Shown here: positions 17,780-24,496 of the stretch, in pieces
Layout: every line of letters starts with the position of its first letter
Numbering within the stretch: position 1 is the first letter of the stretch
Assembly: GCA_013360395.1 (NCBI GenBank)
Contig: JABWBQ010000001.1
Coordinates: 62,001-126,000 of the forward strand
Reading direction: 5' to 3'
Source: Flavobacteriales bacterium
GTDB taxonomy: Bacteria; Bacteroidota; Bacteroidia; Flavobacteriales_F; PHOS-HE28
Length of the DNA: 64,000 nt
Translations under genes and position numbers: made by a program
Notes under the pieces: model-generated
What the model was told of the DNA's origin: nothing
The model's database searches: none
What the model saw: the letters and a program-made list of their open reading frames with translations, nothing else

Positions 17780-20419
17780 ATGGACCTCAACAAATTCACC
17801 ATCCGCTCCCAGCAGGCCATCCAACAGGCGCAGACCATCGCCACGGGATACGGCCAGCAGATGCTCGAGAACGGCCACCTGCTCAAGGGCATCCTGGAGG
17901 TGGATCCCGACGTGACGCCCTTCCTGCTGAAGAAGCTCAACGTGAACGTGCCCGCCATGACGCAGGCGCTGGACCGCATCGTGCAGGGCTACCCGAAAGT
18001 GAGCGGCGGGCAGATCAGTCTTTCCCGTTACAGCAGCGATGCCCTCACCAAGGCCCTGGCCGCGCTGAAGGAGTTCGGTGATGAGTATGCCAGCGTGGAG
18101 CACCTGCTGATCGGGATCCTGGACAGTGGCGACACCGTGAGCCAACTGCTGAAGGACAGCGGCGTGAGCAAGAAGGACCTGGTGGCCGCCATCAAGGAAC
18201 TGCGCAAGGGCAGCAAGGTGACCAGCCAGAGCCAGGAGGAGACCTACAACGCCCTGAACAAGTACGCCAAGAACCTGAACCAGCTGGCCAAGGACAACAA
18301 GCTGGACCCCGTGATCGGCCGCGACGAGGAGATCCGCCGCGTGCTGCAGATCCTGAGCCGCCGCACCAAGAACAACCCGATCCTGATCGGCGAGCCCGGC
18401 GTGGGTAAGACCGCCATTGCCGAGGGCATCGCGCAGCGCGTGGTGAGCGGCGACATCCCCGAGGACCTGCAGGGCAAGCAGGTGTATGCGCTCGACATCG
18501 CCGCGCTGATCGCCGGCGCCAAGTACAAGGGCGAGTTCGAGGAGCGCCTGAAGGCCGTGGTGAAGGAGGTGATCGCCAGCGAAGGCCGGATCATCCTCTT
18601 CATCGACGAGATACACACCCTGGTGGGCGCGGGCGGTGGCGAGGGCGCCATGGACGCCGCCAACATCCTGAAGCCCGCCCTGGCCCGCGGCGAGCTGCGC
18701 AGCATCGGCGCCACCACGCTGAACGAGTACCAGAAGTACTTCGAGAAGGACAAGGCCTTGGAGCGCCGCTTCCAGAAGGTGATGGTGGATGAGCCCTCGC
18801 GCGAGGACGCCATCTCCATCCTGCGCGGCCTGAAGGAGAAGTACGAGAGCCACCACAAGGTGCTGATCAAGGATGCCGCGATCATCGCCGCCGTGGAGCT
18901 GAGCACGCGCTACATCGCCGACCGTTTCCTGCCGGACAAGGCCATCGACCTGATCGACGAGGCCGCCAGCAAACTGCGCATGGAGATCAACTCCAAGCCC
19001 GAGGAGCTGGACGAGATCGACCGCCGCATCATGCAGCTGGAGATCGAGCGCGAGGCCATCAAGCGCGAGAACGACGATGCCAAACTGGCCGAGATCAACA
19101 AGGAACTGGCCGAGCTGGGCGGCCGGCGCGACGGCTTCAAGGCCCGCTGGGAGAGCGAGCGCCAGCTGGTGGAACGCATCAACAGCGCCAAGGACCAGAT
19201 CGAGGAGCTGAAGCACCAGGCGCAGCAGGCCGAGCGCGAGGGCGACTTCGGCCGCGTGGCCGAGATCCGCTACGGCCGCATCCAGGAGACCGAGAAGGAA
19301 CTGGCCACCGCCAAGGACGAACTGCTGAAGGTGCAGGCCGACAGCAAGATGATCAAGGAGGAGGTGGACGTGGAGGAGATCGCCGCCGTGGTGAGCCGCT
19401 GGACGGGCATCCCCGTGACCCGCATGCTGGAGGCCGAACGCACCAAGTTGCTGCACCTGGAGGACGAACTGCACAAGCGCGTGATCGGCCAGGACGAGGC
19501 CGTGCGCGCCGTGGCCGACGCCGTGCGCCGCAGCCGCGCCGGCATGGGCGATGAGAAGCGCCCCATCGGTTCATTCATCTTCCTCGGTACCACGGGCGTG
19601 GGTAAGACCGAGCTCGCCAAGGCGCTCAGCGAGGTGCTCTTCAACGACGAGCACGCCATGACGCGCATCGACATGAGCGAGTACCAGGAGCGCCACAGCG
19701 TCTCGCGCCTCGTGGGCGCGCCTCCCGGCTACGTGGGCTACGACGAGGGCGGCCAGCTCACCGAGGCCGTGCGCCGCAAGCCGTACAGCGTGGTGCTGTT
19801 GGACGAGATCGAGAAGGCCCACCCCGACGTGTGGAACATCCTGCTGCAGGTGCTCGACGACGGCCGCCTCACCGACAACAAGGGCCGCGTGGTGAACTTC
19901 AAGAACACCATCATCATCATGACGAGCAACATCGGCTCGCACATCATCCAGGAGAACTTCGAGAACCTGGAGCACAAGGATGTGGATGCCGTGGTGGAGA
20001 AGACCCGCAGCGAGGTGATGGACCTGCTGCGCAAGACCGTGCGCCCCGAGTTCCTCAACCGCGTGGACGAGCTGATCATGTTCCGCCCGCTGAGCCAGAA
20101 GGATGTGCGCGAGATCGTGAAACTGCAACTGCACCTGCTGCTCGCCCGCCTCGAAGAGAAAGGCTACCTGCTCATCCCGAGCGAAGAACTCATCGAACAC
20201 ATCGGCTCCGCTGGTTTCGACCCGCAGTTCGGCGCGCGGCCGATCAAGCGCCTCATCCAGAAAGAACTGTTGAACGAGATGAGCCGCCAGATCATCGGTG
20301 GCACCTTGGAGCAGGGCGTTGAACAGGTCATCGACGTGTTCGATGGGAAGATCGTGGTGCGAAAACCGATCGCGGAGCGGGAGAAGAACGGGAAGGCGAA
20401 GAAGCCTGTCGCGTCATAG
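17780..20419 (+). CDS. clpB: ATP-dependent disaggregase chaperone ClpB
   Basis: An 879-residue hexameric AAA+ chaperone that, with DnaK, pulls proteins out of aggregates. Domains in order: Clp N-domain (1-~145), AAA1 with Walker A GEPGVGKT (204-211) and Walker [10 protein letters not shown], the coiled-coil middle domain (about 400-525; [20 protein letters not shown] region), AAA2 with Walker A GTTGVGKT (about 603-610) and [16 protein letters not shown], and the D2-small domain with the FLNRVDE sensor motif. Length matches the family. The C-terminal tail ([13 protein letters not shown]) differs from the tails in the three partial clpB 3' copies found downstream at 20459-22300, suggesting recombination has replaced this end. 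Confidence 0.97.
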   Translation: MDLNKFTIRSQQAIQQAQTIATGYGQQMLENGHLLKGILEVDPDVTPFLLKKLNVNVPAMTQALDRIVQGYPKVSGGQISLSRYSSDALTKALAALKEFGDEYASVEHLLIGILDSGDTVSQLLKDSGVSKKDLVAAIKELRKGSKVTSQSQEETYNALNKYAKNLNQLAKDNKLDPVIGRDEEIRRVLQILSRRTKNNPILIGEPGVGKTAIAEGIAQRVVSGDIPEDLQGKQVYALDIAALIAGAKYKGEFEERLKAVVKEVIASEGRIILFIDEIHTLVGAGGGEGAMDAANILKPALARGELRSIGATTLNEYQKYFEKDKALERRFQKVMVDEPSREDAISILRGLKEKYESHHKVLIKDAAIIAAVELSTRYIADRFLPDKAIDLIDEAASKLRMEINSKPEELDEIDRRIMQLEIEREAIKRENDDAKLAEINKELAELGGRRDGFKARWESERQLVERINSAKDQIEELKHQAQQAEREGDFGRVAEIRYGRIQETEKELATAKDELLKVQADSKMIKEEVDVEEIAAVVSRWTGIPVTRMLEAERTKLLHLEDELHKRVIGQDEAVRAVADAVRRSRAGMGDEKRPIGSFIFLGTTGVGKTELAKALSEVLFNDEHAMTRIDMSEYQERHSVSRLVGAPPGYVGYDEGGQLTEAVRRKPYSVVLLDEIEKAHPDVWNILLQVLDDGRLTDNKGRVVNFKNTIIIMTSNIGSHIIQENFENLEHKDVDAVVEKTRSEVMDLLRKTVRPEFLNRVDELIMFRPLSQKDVREIVKLQLHLLLARLEEKGYLLIPSEELIEHIGSAGFDPQFGARPIKRLIQKELLNEMSRQIIGGTLEQGVEQVIDVFDGKIVVRKPIAEREKNGKAKKPVAS

Positions 20420-20490
20420 CGCCCGGTGGTGTCCTGTTCCAACGCACCCTGACAAGACGGGATCAGCAGCACCGGTTCCGACTCGCAGAT

Positions 20491-20512
20491 CCTGTCCCGC
20501 CGTAGCGGGATC
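20491..20512 (-). repeat. Palindromic insert A in clpB-tail copy 1
   Basis: The arms CCTGTCCCGC and GCGGGATC face each other around CGTA. It sits exactly between the codons matching clpB Gln and Phe of DPQFGA and adds seven codons (ILSRRSG). It is the reverse orientation of inserts B and C. Confidence 0.75.
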
Positions 20513-20613
20513 GGCGCACGCCCCATAGCGCATGATCCAGAAGGAACTGCTCAACGAGCTGAGTAGCGCCGATCATCGCCGGCACATTGGAGGCCGGCAA
20601 GCCGCAGGTGATC

Positions 20614-20635
20614 GATCCCGCTGGGGCGGGACAGG
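20614..20635 (+). repeat. Palindromic insert B in clpB-tail copy 1
   Basis: GATCCCGC and GCGGGACAGG enclose a TGGG turn. Relative to clpB it is a 21-base, seven-codon insertion (PAGAGQV) between the codons for ID and VFDGK. Confidence 0.75.
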
Positions 20636-20651
20636 TCGTGTTCGACGGGAA

Positions 20652-20674
20652 GATCCCCGCTAAGGCGGGGCAGG
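20652..20674 (+). repeat. Palindromic insert C in clpB-tail copy 1
   Basis: GATCCCCGC and GCGGGGCAGG enclose TAAG. Relative to clpB it is a 21-base, seven-codon insertion (PAKAGQA) between GKI and VLRKP. Confidence 0.75.
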
Positions 20675-20772
20675 CTGTGCTGCGGAAGCCGATCGATGAG
20701 AAGGAGCAGAACGGGAACGGCGCAAGCAAGGGGAAGAGGGAAAAGGCCGGGGTGTGACGTCCCGTGCTAGCG

Positions 20773-20780
20773 TACCTTCG
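20773..20780 (+). promoter_or_regulatory. Variant -7 promoter element (TACCTTCG) of TA cassette 1
   Basis: This box lies 7 bases before the ATG of the antitoxin-like gene and just after the stop of clpB-tail copy 1, so the cassette appears to carry its own promoter. Confidence 0.45.
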
Positions 20781-20787
20781 CTATGCC

Positions 20788-21087
20788 ATGAGCACCGAAA
20801 GCCTGCGGAACGAACTGATCGCCTGGATCAGCAAGCTGGACGACCGGGGCCTGCTGAATGCGTTGTGGGGTTTCAAGAAACTGCTGCAAGGCAAGAGCGG
20901 CCAGGCGTCGTTGACCAACGAGGAGCGTGAGGCCATCACATCACGGATCGGCCCGGGGTCTGATGAAGCCGACCGCGCATTCTGGCAGCGCCTTTCCTCC
21001 GCAGGCCTGGAACGTGCCTACGGTATGAGCGAGCCGGACATCAGCGGCATCACCTTGCTCGAACCCAACCCGGAATACGGCAAGTGA
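20788..21087 (+). CDS. Putative antitoxin of MazF-type cassette 1
   Basis: A 99-residue, mostly helical acidic protein starting MSTESLRNELIAWISKLDDR and ending DISGITLLEPNPEYGK. The family is not recognised by motif. Its size, its position directly before a MazF-like gene and the 4-base GTGA overlap with that gene are the usual arrangement for a type II antitoxin that binds the toxin through its C-terminus and represses the operon. The start at 20788 is preferred over 20764 because it follows the TACCTTCG box. It lies between two partial clpB 3' copies. Confidence 0.65.
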   Translation: MSTESLRNELIAWISKLDDRGLLNALWGFKKLLQGKSGQASLTNEEREAITSRIGPGSDEADRAFWQRLSSAGLERAYGMSEPDISGITLLEPNPEYGK

Positions 21088-21425
21088 AGGCCGGTGACGT
21101 GGTGCGCGTGGCCCTGCCACAGAGCGATGGGCAACACAAGCCACGCCCTGCCGTGCTCGTTGCTGCCTTCCCTCCCTTCGGCGACTGGTTGGTCGTGGGT
21201 ATCAGCGGCAGCCTTGGGCTGGCCGTGCCGGACCTGGACATCGTGATCGACCGTGGGCATCCTTCGTTCGATATGGCACGGCTAGGATTCCCCGGCGTCA
21301 TCCGACTTGGTCATGCGTACGTGGTGCCCGTTACCTGAATCGAAGGCCTGATCGGCACCATCGACCCGGACACACTGCAGCAGATCCGCGAGCGGCTGGC
21401 AGTCTGGATACGGCGGGTCAAGTAG
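21084..21425 (+). pseudogene. MazF/PemK-like toxin of cassette 1, interrupted by an in-frame TGA
   Basis: GTG start overlapping the antitoxin stop. The first 84 residues (V/MKAGDVVRVALPQSDGQHKP, then RPAVLVAAFPPFGDWLVVGISG, ending LGHAYVVPVT) match the fold pattern of MazF-type mRNA interferases, with the GDVV and KPRPAVLV core. TGA at 21336-21338 stops it. The same frame then continues for 28 sensible codons (IEGLIGTIDPDTLQQIRERL, VWIRRVK) to TAG at 21423-21425; this looks like the normal C-terminal helix. So either the toxin is a truncated, inactivated gene or a sequencing error is present. Confidence 0.72.
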
Positions 21426-21501
21426 GTGAAGGGTATCGATCATTGCGCTTGTCCTTGAAGCAAGACCTCGCTACGGAGAGTCTGTTCTTGTTCGGCTGCC
21501 G

Positions 21502-21586
21502 GATCGAATTCCGCAAGCCGATCGCCGAGCGGGAGAAGAACGGGAACGGCACGAGCAAAGGGAAGAAGGAAAAGGCGAGCGCGTAA
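21502..21586 (+). pseudogene. Partial copy 2 of the clpB 3' end
   Basis: This matches the last ~28 codons of clp[11 protein letters not shown] is identical to the intact protein, followed by NGTSKGKKEKASA and TAA at 21584-21586. The tail after the shared part is close to that of copy 1 (NGASKGKREKAGV) and unlike that of the intact gene. The 75 bases before it (21426-21501) have no clear match. It separates the two toxin-antitoxin cassettes. Confidence 0.75.
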
Positions 21587-21655
21587 CCGTCACTGTACAG
21601 CATGAACACAGGGCTCCGCAAGGGGCCTTGTGTGTTCGGGGCGTGCCCCTCGCAT

Positions 21656-21663
21656 TATCTTCG
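21656..21663 (+). promoter_or_regulatory. Variant -7 promoter element (TATCTTCG) of TA cassette 2
   Basis: It lies 7 bases before the ATG of the second antitoxin-like gene, the same spacing as in cassette 1. A hairpin-forming stretch precedes it at about 21606-21634. Confidence 0.4.
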
Positions 21664-21670
21664 TGTACTC

Positions 21671-21868
21671 ATGCACGCCTCCGAGCACAACCTTCCGGTC
21701 TCCATCAGCCAGATCCTAGCCTTGGTGCGGCAGTGCTCCACCCAGGAGTAAAAGGTGCTGTTGAAAGAACTATTGGAGGACACCGCAGCGCTGACCATCG
21801 CCAGCGAACCAAGCCTGAGCAAGGATTGGGAGGGCGAAGAGGAAGACCAAGCGTGGGCGGGGCTATGA
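21671..21868 (+). pseudogene. Antitoxin of MazF cassette 2, interrupted by an in-frame TAA
   Basis: Frame from ATG 21671 gives 26 residues (MHASEHNLPVSISQILALVR then QCSTQE), a TAA at 21749-21751, and then, still in frame, KVLLKELLEDTAALTIASEP continuing to an acidic C-terminus (EGEEEDQAWAGL) and TGA at 21866-21868. The parts on both sides look like one normal 65-residue antitoxin with an AAA-to-TAA type change. Its stop overlaps the toxin ATG (ATGA). A truncated product may be made, or translation may restart downstream. Confidence 0.65.
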
Positions 21869-22182
21869 AGGGCGATGTGGTCGTCATCCCCTTCCCATTC
21901 TCGGATCTGAGCGGCAGCAAACGGCGTCCGACGCTCGTTGTCGCCGACTGGGGTGGAGACGACATCATTTTGTGCCAGATCACCAGCCAGTCCAAACGGG
22001 ACGGACTTGAGGTGCCACTCTCAGAAACAGACTTCGATACAGGCCGCCTGCCGATCCCCAGCCACATCAGACCGAACAAGATCTTCACTCCGGATCGGCG
22101 GATCATTCGCACGGTAGCCGGGAAGGTGAGTGACACCAAATATCGACAGGTGGTGACGCGCATCACGGCGTTGATCTCCTGA
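21865..22182 (+). CDS. MazF/PemK family mRNA interferase toxin (cassette 2)
   Basis: A 105-residue intact type II toxin expected to cut RNA at short specific sites. It begins MKGDVVVIPFPFSDLSGSKR and continues RPTLVVAD, the conserved GD-VV--PFPFSDL and K-RP-LVV blocks of the PemK-like fold; the C-terminal helix (RRIIRTVAGKVSDTKYRQVV) is also present. It overlaps the interrupted antitoxin gene by 4 bases. An intact toxin beside a broken antitoxin would be expected to be silenced, neutralised by another antitoxin, or an artefact of sequencing in the partner gene. It lies between clpB-tail copies 2 and 3. Confidence 0.85.
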   Translation: MKGDVVVIPFPFSDLSGSKRRPTLVVADWGGDDIILCQITSQSKRDGLEVPLSETDFDTGRLPIPSHIRPNKIFTPDRRIIRTVAGKVSDTKYRQVVTRITALIS

Positions 22183-22194
22183 GCCGACGGCTCA

Positions 22195-22300
22195 ACTGAA
22201 GCCGGCAAGCCTCAGGTGATCGATCCCTCCGTGACAGGACGGATCGGGTTCGACGGGAAGACCCCGTCCACGTGCTGCCCCCGCCATCGCTTGCCGGTGC
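22195..22300 (+). pseudogene. Partial copy 3 of the clpB 3' end
   Basis: This matches copy 1 over AGKPQVID, the 21-base insert position and VFDGK, with a short further match (GTGCTGC) before homology fades. At the position where copy 1 has insert B, this copy also carries a 21-base insert at 22223-22243, but with a different palindrome (GATCCCTCC and GGACGGATC around GTGACA). It follows the second toxin gene directly. The remaining gap to 22455 holds no recognisable gene. Confidence 0.65.
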
Positions 22301-22455
22301 AGCGCGGGTGTGTGAGCCGTTCATCCACAGCCCCACCGGTTGAGCGTCAGGGGATCGAGCGTCGGATCGTGCATAAAAACGTGTCGCAGCTCATTCCCCA
22401 TATTGCCGTGCGGGCCTAGTTTGCCCCCGGAAGAACCTGTCGAGGACAAGAAGTG

Positions 22456-22899
22456 ATGACCTTCACCGCACAACTGGACGACCTGTCCACCACCCTGCGC
22501 CGCACGCGTTCGCGCCTGCTGGCCCCCGTCGACCACCGCCAGCACCAACTCCCCACCGACCCCGAGGTCTTCGTGGAGGATGTGCTCCTCTTCGTCATGG
22601 ACCAATGGGCCGACGACCTGCGTGAGCAGGGTCATGTGCTGGAGGAGGACGACTCCTGGAAGGACCCCGTGAACCACTACCCCCACTACGTGCTGCGCAT
22701 GGCCGGTGGCGAACCGCTGGACCTTCACTTCACCGGCGACTACCCGGACACGCTGCACCTCACCATCAGCAAGGCCGGCCGCCGCAGCACGCAGTTCAGC
22801 GATGCCCACGCCGTGCAGGTGCACCTGCGCCCCAGCATGGACCATACGCTGCTGCTCAACGGCCTGGTGGAGGGGCTGAAGCGCTACCACGCGCATTGA
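22456..22899 (+). CDS. Conserved-looking hypothetical protein
   Basis: A 147-residue soluble protein without signal peptide or membrane segment, starting MTFTAQLDDLSTTLRRTRSR. It contains alternating strands and helices with acidic patches (EVFVEDVLLFVMDQWADDL, LEEDDSWKDPVNHYPHYVLR) and ends GLVEGLKRYHAH. I do not recognise the family. GTG at 22453 directly before the ATG is an alternative start. It is followed after 13 bases by the SixA-like phosphatase gene on the same strand and may share its transcript. Confidence 0.7.
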   Translation: MTFTAQLDDLSTTLRRTRSRLLAPVDHRQHQLPTDPEVFVEDVLLFVMDQWADDLREQGHVLEEDDSWKDPVNHYPHYVLRMAGGEPLDLHFTGDYPDTLHLTISKAGRRSTQFSDAHAVQVHLRPSMDHTLLLNGLVEGLKRYHAH

Positions 22900-22912
22900 C
22901 CCTTCCGCGGCC

Positions 22913-23401
22913 ATGCGCACGCTTCTGCTCACCCGGCACGCCAAGAGCAGCTGGGACCATCCGGAGCAACGCGACTTCGACCGTCCCCTCAACGCCCGCG
23001 GCGAACGCGACGCACCGGCCATGGCGCAACGGTTCGCCCGCCGCGGCATGCCCGCCCCCCTGCTGGTGAGCAGCACCGCCCGCAGGGCCTGGCGCACCGC
23101 CCAGGTCTTCGCCGCCACGCTGGGCATCCCGGAAGCCGATATCGTGCCCGTGCCCAACGCCTACCACGCCGACGAGGACACGCTGTTGGACATCGTGCAG
23201 GCGCTGCCCGATGCCGCCCCCAACGTGATGCTCTTCGGCCACAACCCGGGCATCAGCACCTTCGCCCACGCACTGTGCCGCGCCACCGGCGAGATGGCCA
23301 CCTGCCACACCGTGTGCCTGGAGCTGGACGTGGAACGCTGGGCCGACGTGGGCCGGGCATGCGGCCGCCTCCTGTGGGAGGACTTCCCGAAAATGGGCTG
23401 A
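22913..23401 (+). CDS. SixA-like histidine phosphatase
   Basis: A 162-residue cytosolic phosphatase of the histidine (RHG) phosphatase superfamily. The catalytic histidine lies in LLLTRHAKSSWDHPEQRDFD (His9), close to the SixA and Bacteroidota homologue motif RHAKS-W. The second conserved His is in MLFGHNPGIS. Related SixA proteins remove phosphate from histidine phosphotransfer proteins or the nitrogen-PTS protein NPr; the target here is unknown. It follows the hypothetical gene by 13 bases and converges with ilvE. Confidence 0.88.
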   Translation: MRTLLLTRHAKSSWDHPEQRDFDRPLNARGERDAPAMAQRFARRGMPAPLLVSSTARRAWRTAQVFAATLGIPEADIVPVPNAYHADEDTLLDIVQALPDAAPNVMLFGHNPGISTFAHALCRATGEMATCHTVCLELDVERWADVGRACGRLLWEDFPKMG

Positions 23402-23412
23402 AGTCCGGCGCG

Positions 23413-24480
23413 TCAGCCCACCGGCACCATCCAACCGTAGGGGTCGTCCACCTGGCCACGACGGATCGCGTCGAGCCGCTGCCCCACCAGGTTGGCCAGT
23501 TTGCGCACGGCCACTTCCGGCAACTCGAACTCCTCGTCGCCGTAGGCGATGGAGGCGATGTTGGCGATGGTCGCCGCAGTGCCGGCACCGAAGGCCGATC
23601 GCAGCCGGCCGTTCCGCGCGGCGCTCACCACCTCCTCCACGCTCACACGCCGCTCCTCCACACGGATGCCCTCGTCGCGCGCGATCCGCAGGATGCTGTC
23701 CCGGGTGATGCCGTGCAGGATGGTGCCGTCCAGGGCCGGGGTGATCAGCGTGCCTTCGATGTTGAAGAACACGTTCATCGTACCGCTCTCCTCGATGTAC
23801 TGGTGCGTAAGCCCATCGGTCCAGATGAGCTGGTGGTAGCCCTGGTCCTGCCCCAACTTGGCCGGATACAGCGCACCCGCGTAGTTGCCGCCGCACTTCG
23901 CCTCACCCGTGCCGCCCGGGAAGGCCCGGCCGTATTCCGTCTCGATCTTCACCCGCACCGGCTCGTTGTAGTAGCCGCGCACCGGGCACAGAAAGATGAT
24001 GAAGCGGTACCCGTCGCTGGGCTTCACGCCGATGTACTCATCGGTGGCGAACATCACCGGGCGCAGGTACAACGCGGCGTCATCGCCCTCCGGGAGCCAG
24101 TCCTGGTCCATCCGCACCAGTTCCCGCATGGCCTCCAGGAACAGGTCCTCCGGCAGCTGCGGCATGCACATGCGATGCGCGCTGCGGTTCATGCGGGCGA
24201 TGTTGGCCTGTGGCCGGAACAGCTCCACCCCACGCGGCGTGCGGTACGCCTTGAGGCCCTCGAAGATGGTCTGCCCGTAATGCAGCACCAGCGCCGCCGG
24301 GCTCATCGTCAGGTCGGCGAAAGGGGTGATGCGCGCCTCCTGCCACCGGCCGTCCCGGAAGTCCATCACGAACATGTGGTCGGTGAACACCCGGCCGAAC
24401 TTCACATGGCCCAGGTCGGTGTCCGGCAGGCGCGATGCCGCGGTGCGGTGGATGGCTATCTTTTGCCCGGTGGTGATCAT
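23413..24480 (-). CDS. ilvE: Branched-chain amino acid aminotransferase
   Basis: A 355-residue PLP enzyme that makes or breaks down leucine, isoleucine and valine (EC 2.6.1.42). It is of the eukaryote-like subgroup: the PLP lysine is Lys195 in GTGEAKCGGNYAGAL, and substrate-side motifs FVMDFRDGRWQEARITPF and LHYGQTIFEGLKAYR are present. Near the C-terminus, GAGTAATIANI binds the cofactor phosphate. The start at 24480 follows a TACCTTTG promoter box by 23 bases; an upstream in-frame extension is only a shadow of recQ. It is divergent from recQ with overlapping control regions. Confidence 0.94.
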   Translation of the reverse strand: MITTGQKIAIHRTAASRLPDTDLGHVKFGRVFTDHMFVMDFRDGRWQEARITPFADLTMSPAALVLHYGQTIFEGLKAYRTPRGVELFRPQANIARMNRSAHRMCMPQLPEDLFLEAMRELVRMDQDWLPEGDDAALYLRPVMFATDEYIGVKPSDGYRFIIFLCPVRGYYNEPVRVKIETEYGRAFPGGTGEAKCGGNYAGALYPAKLGQDQGYHQLIWTDGLTHQYIEESGTMNVFFNIEGTLITPALDGTILHGITRDSILRIARDEGIRVEERRVSVEEVVSAARNGRLRSAFGAGTAATIANIASIAYGDEEFELPEVAVRKLANLVGQRLDAIRRGQVDDPYGWMVPVG

Positions 24481-24496
24481 GCAGCACGGTGCGTTG

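Larger units (their letters stand above)
20459..20757 (+). pseudogene. Partial copy 1 of the clpB 3' end with three 21-base palindromic inserts
   Basis: This stretch aligns with the last ~75 codons of clpB (from the [14 protein letters not shown] region to the stop). Matching blocks include the GFDPQ counterpart GSDSQ, then IQKELLNE, then TLEAGKPQVID against [17 protein letters not shown], and RKPIDEKEQNGNG against [13 protein letters not shown], ending at TGA 20755-20757. A one-base insertion near 20563 breaks the frame after LLNEL. Three inserts of 21 bases interrupt the alignment without shifting the frame. It has no start of its own and is best seen as a decaying duplication left by recombination or integration at clpB. 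Confidence 0.8.

Noticed and set aside
20532-20757. ATG of clpB-tail copy 1 as start of a small independent gene
   Set aside because: The ATG replaces a clpB codon by mutation and a one-base insertion shifts the frame shortly after it; the region is explained as a decayed clpB duplicate.
22424-22432. TAGTTTG before the gene at 22456 as a -7 promoter box
   Set aside because: Spacing inside the motif is one base short of TAnnTTTG; without a -33 element the match is too weak.
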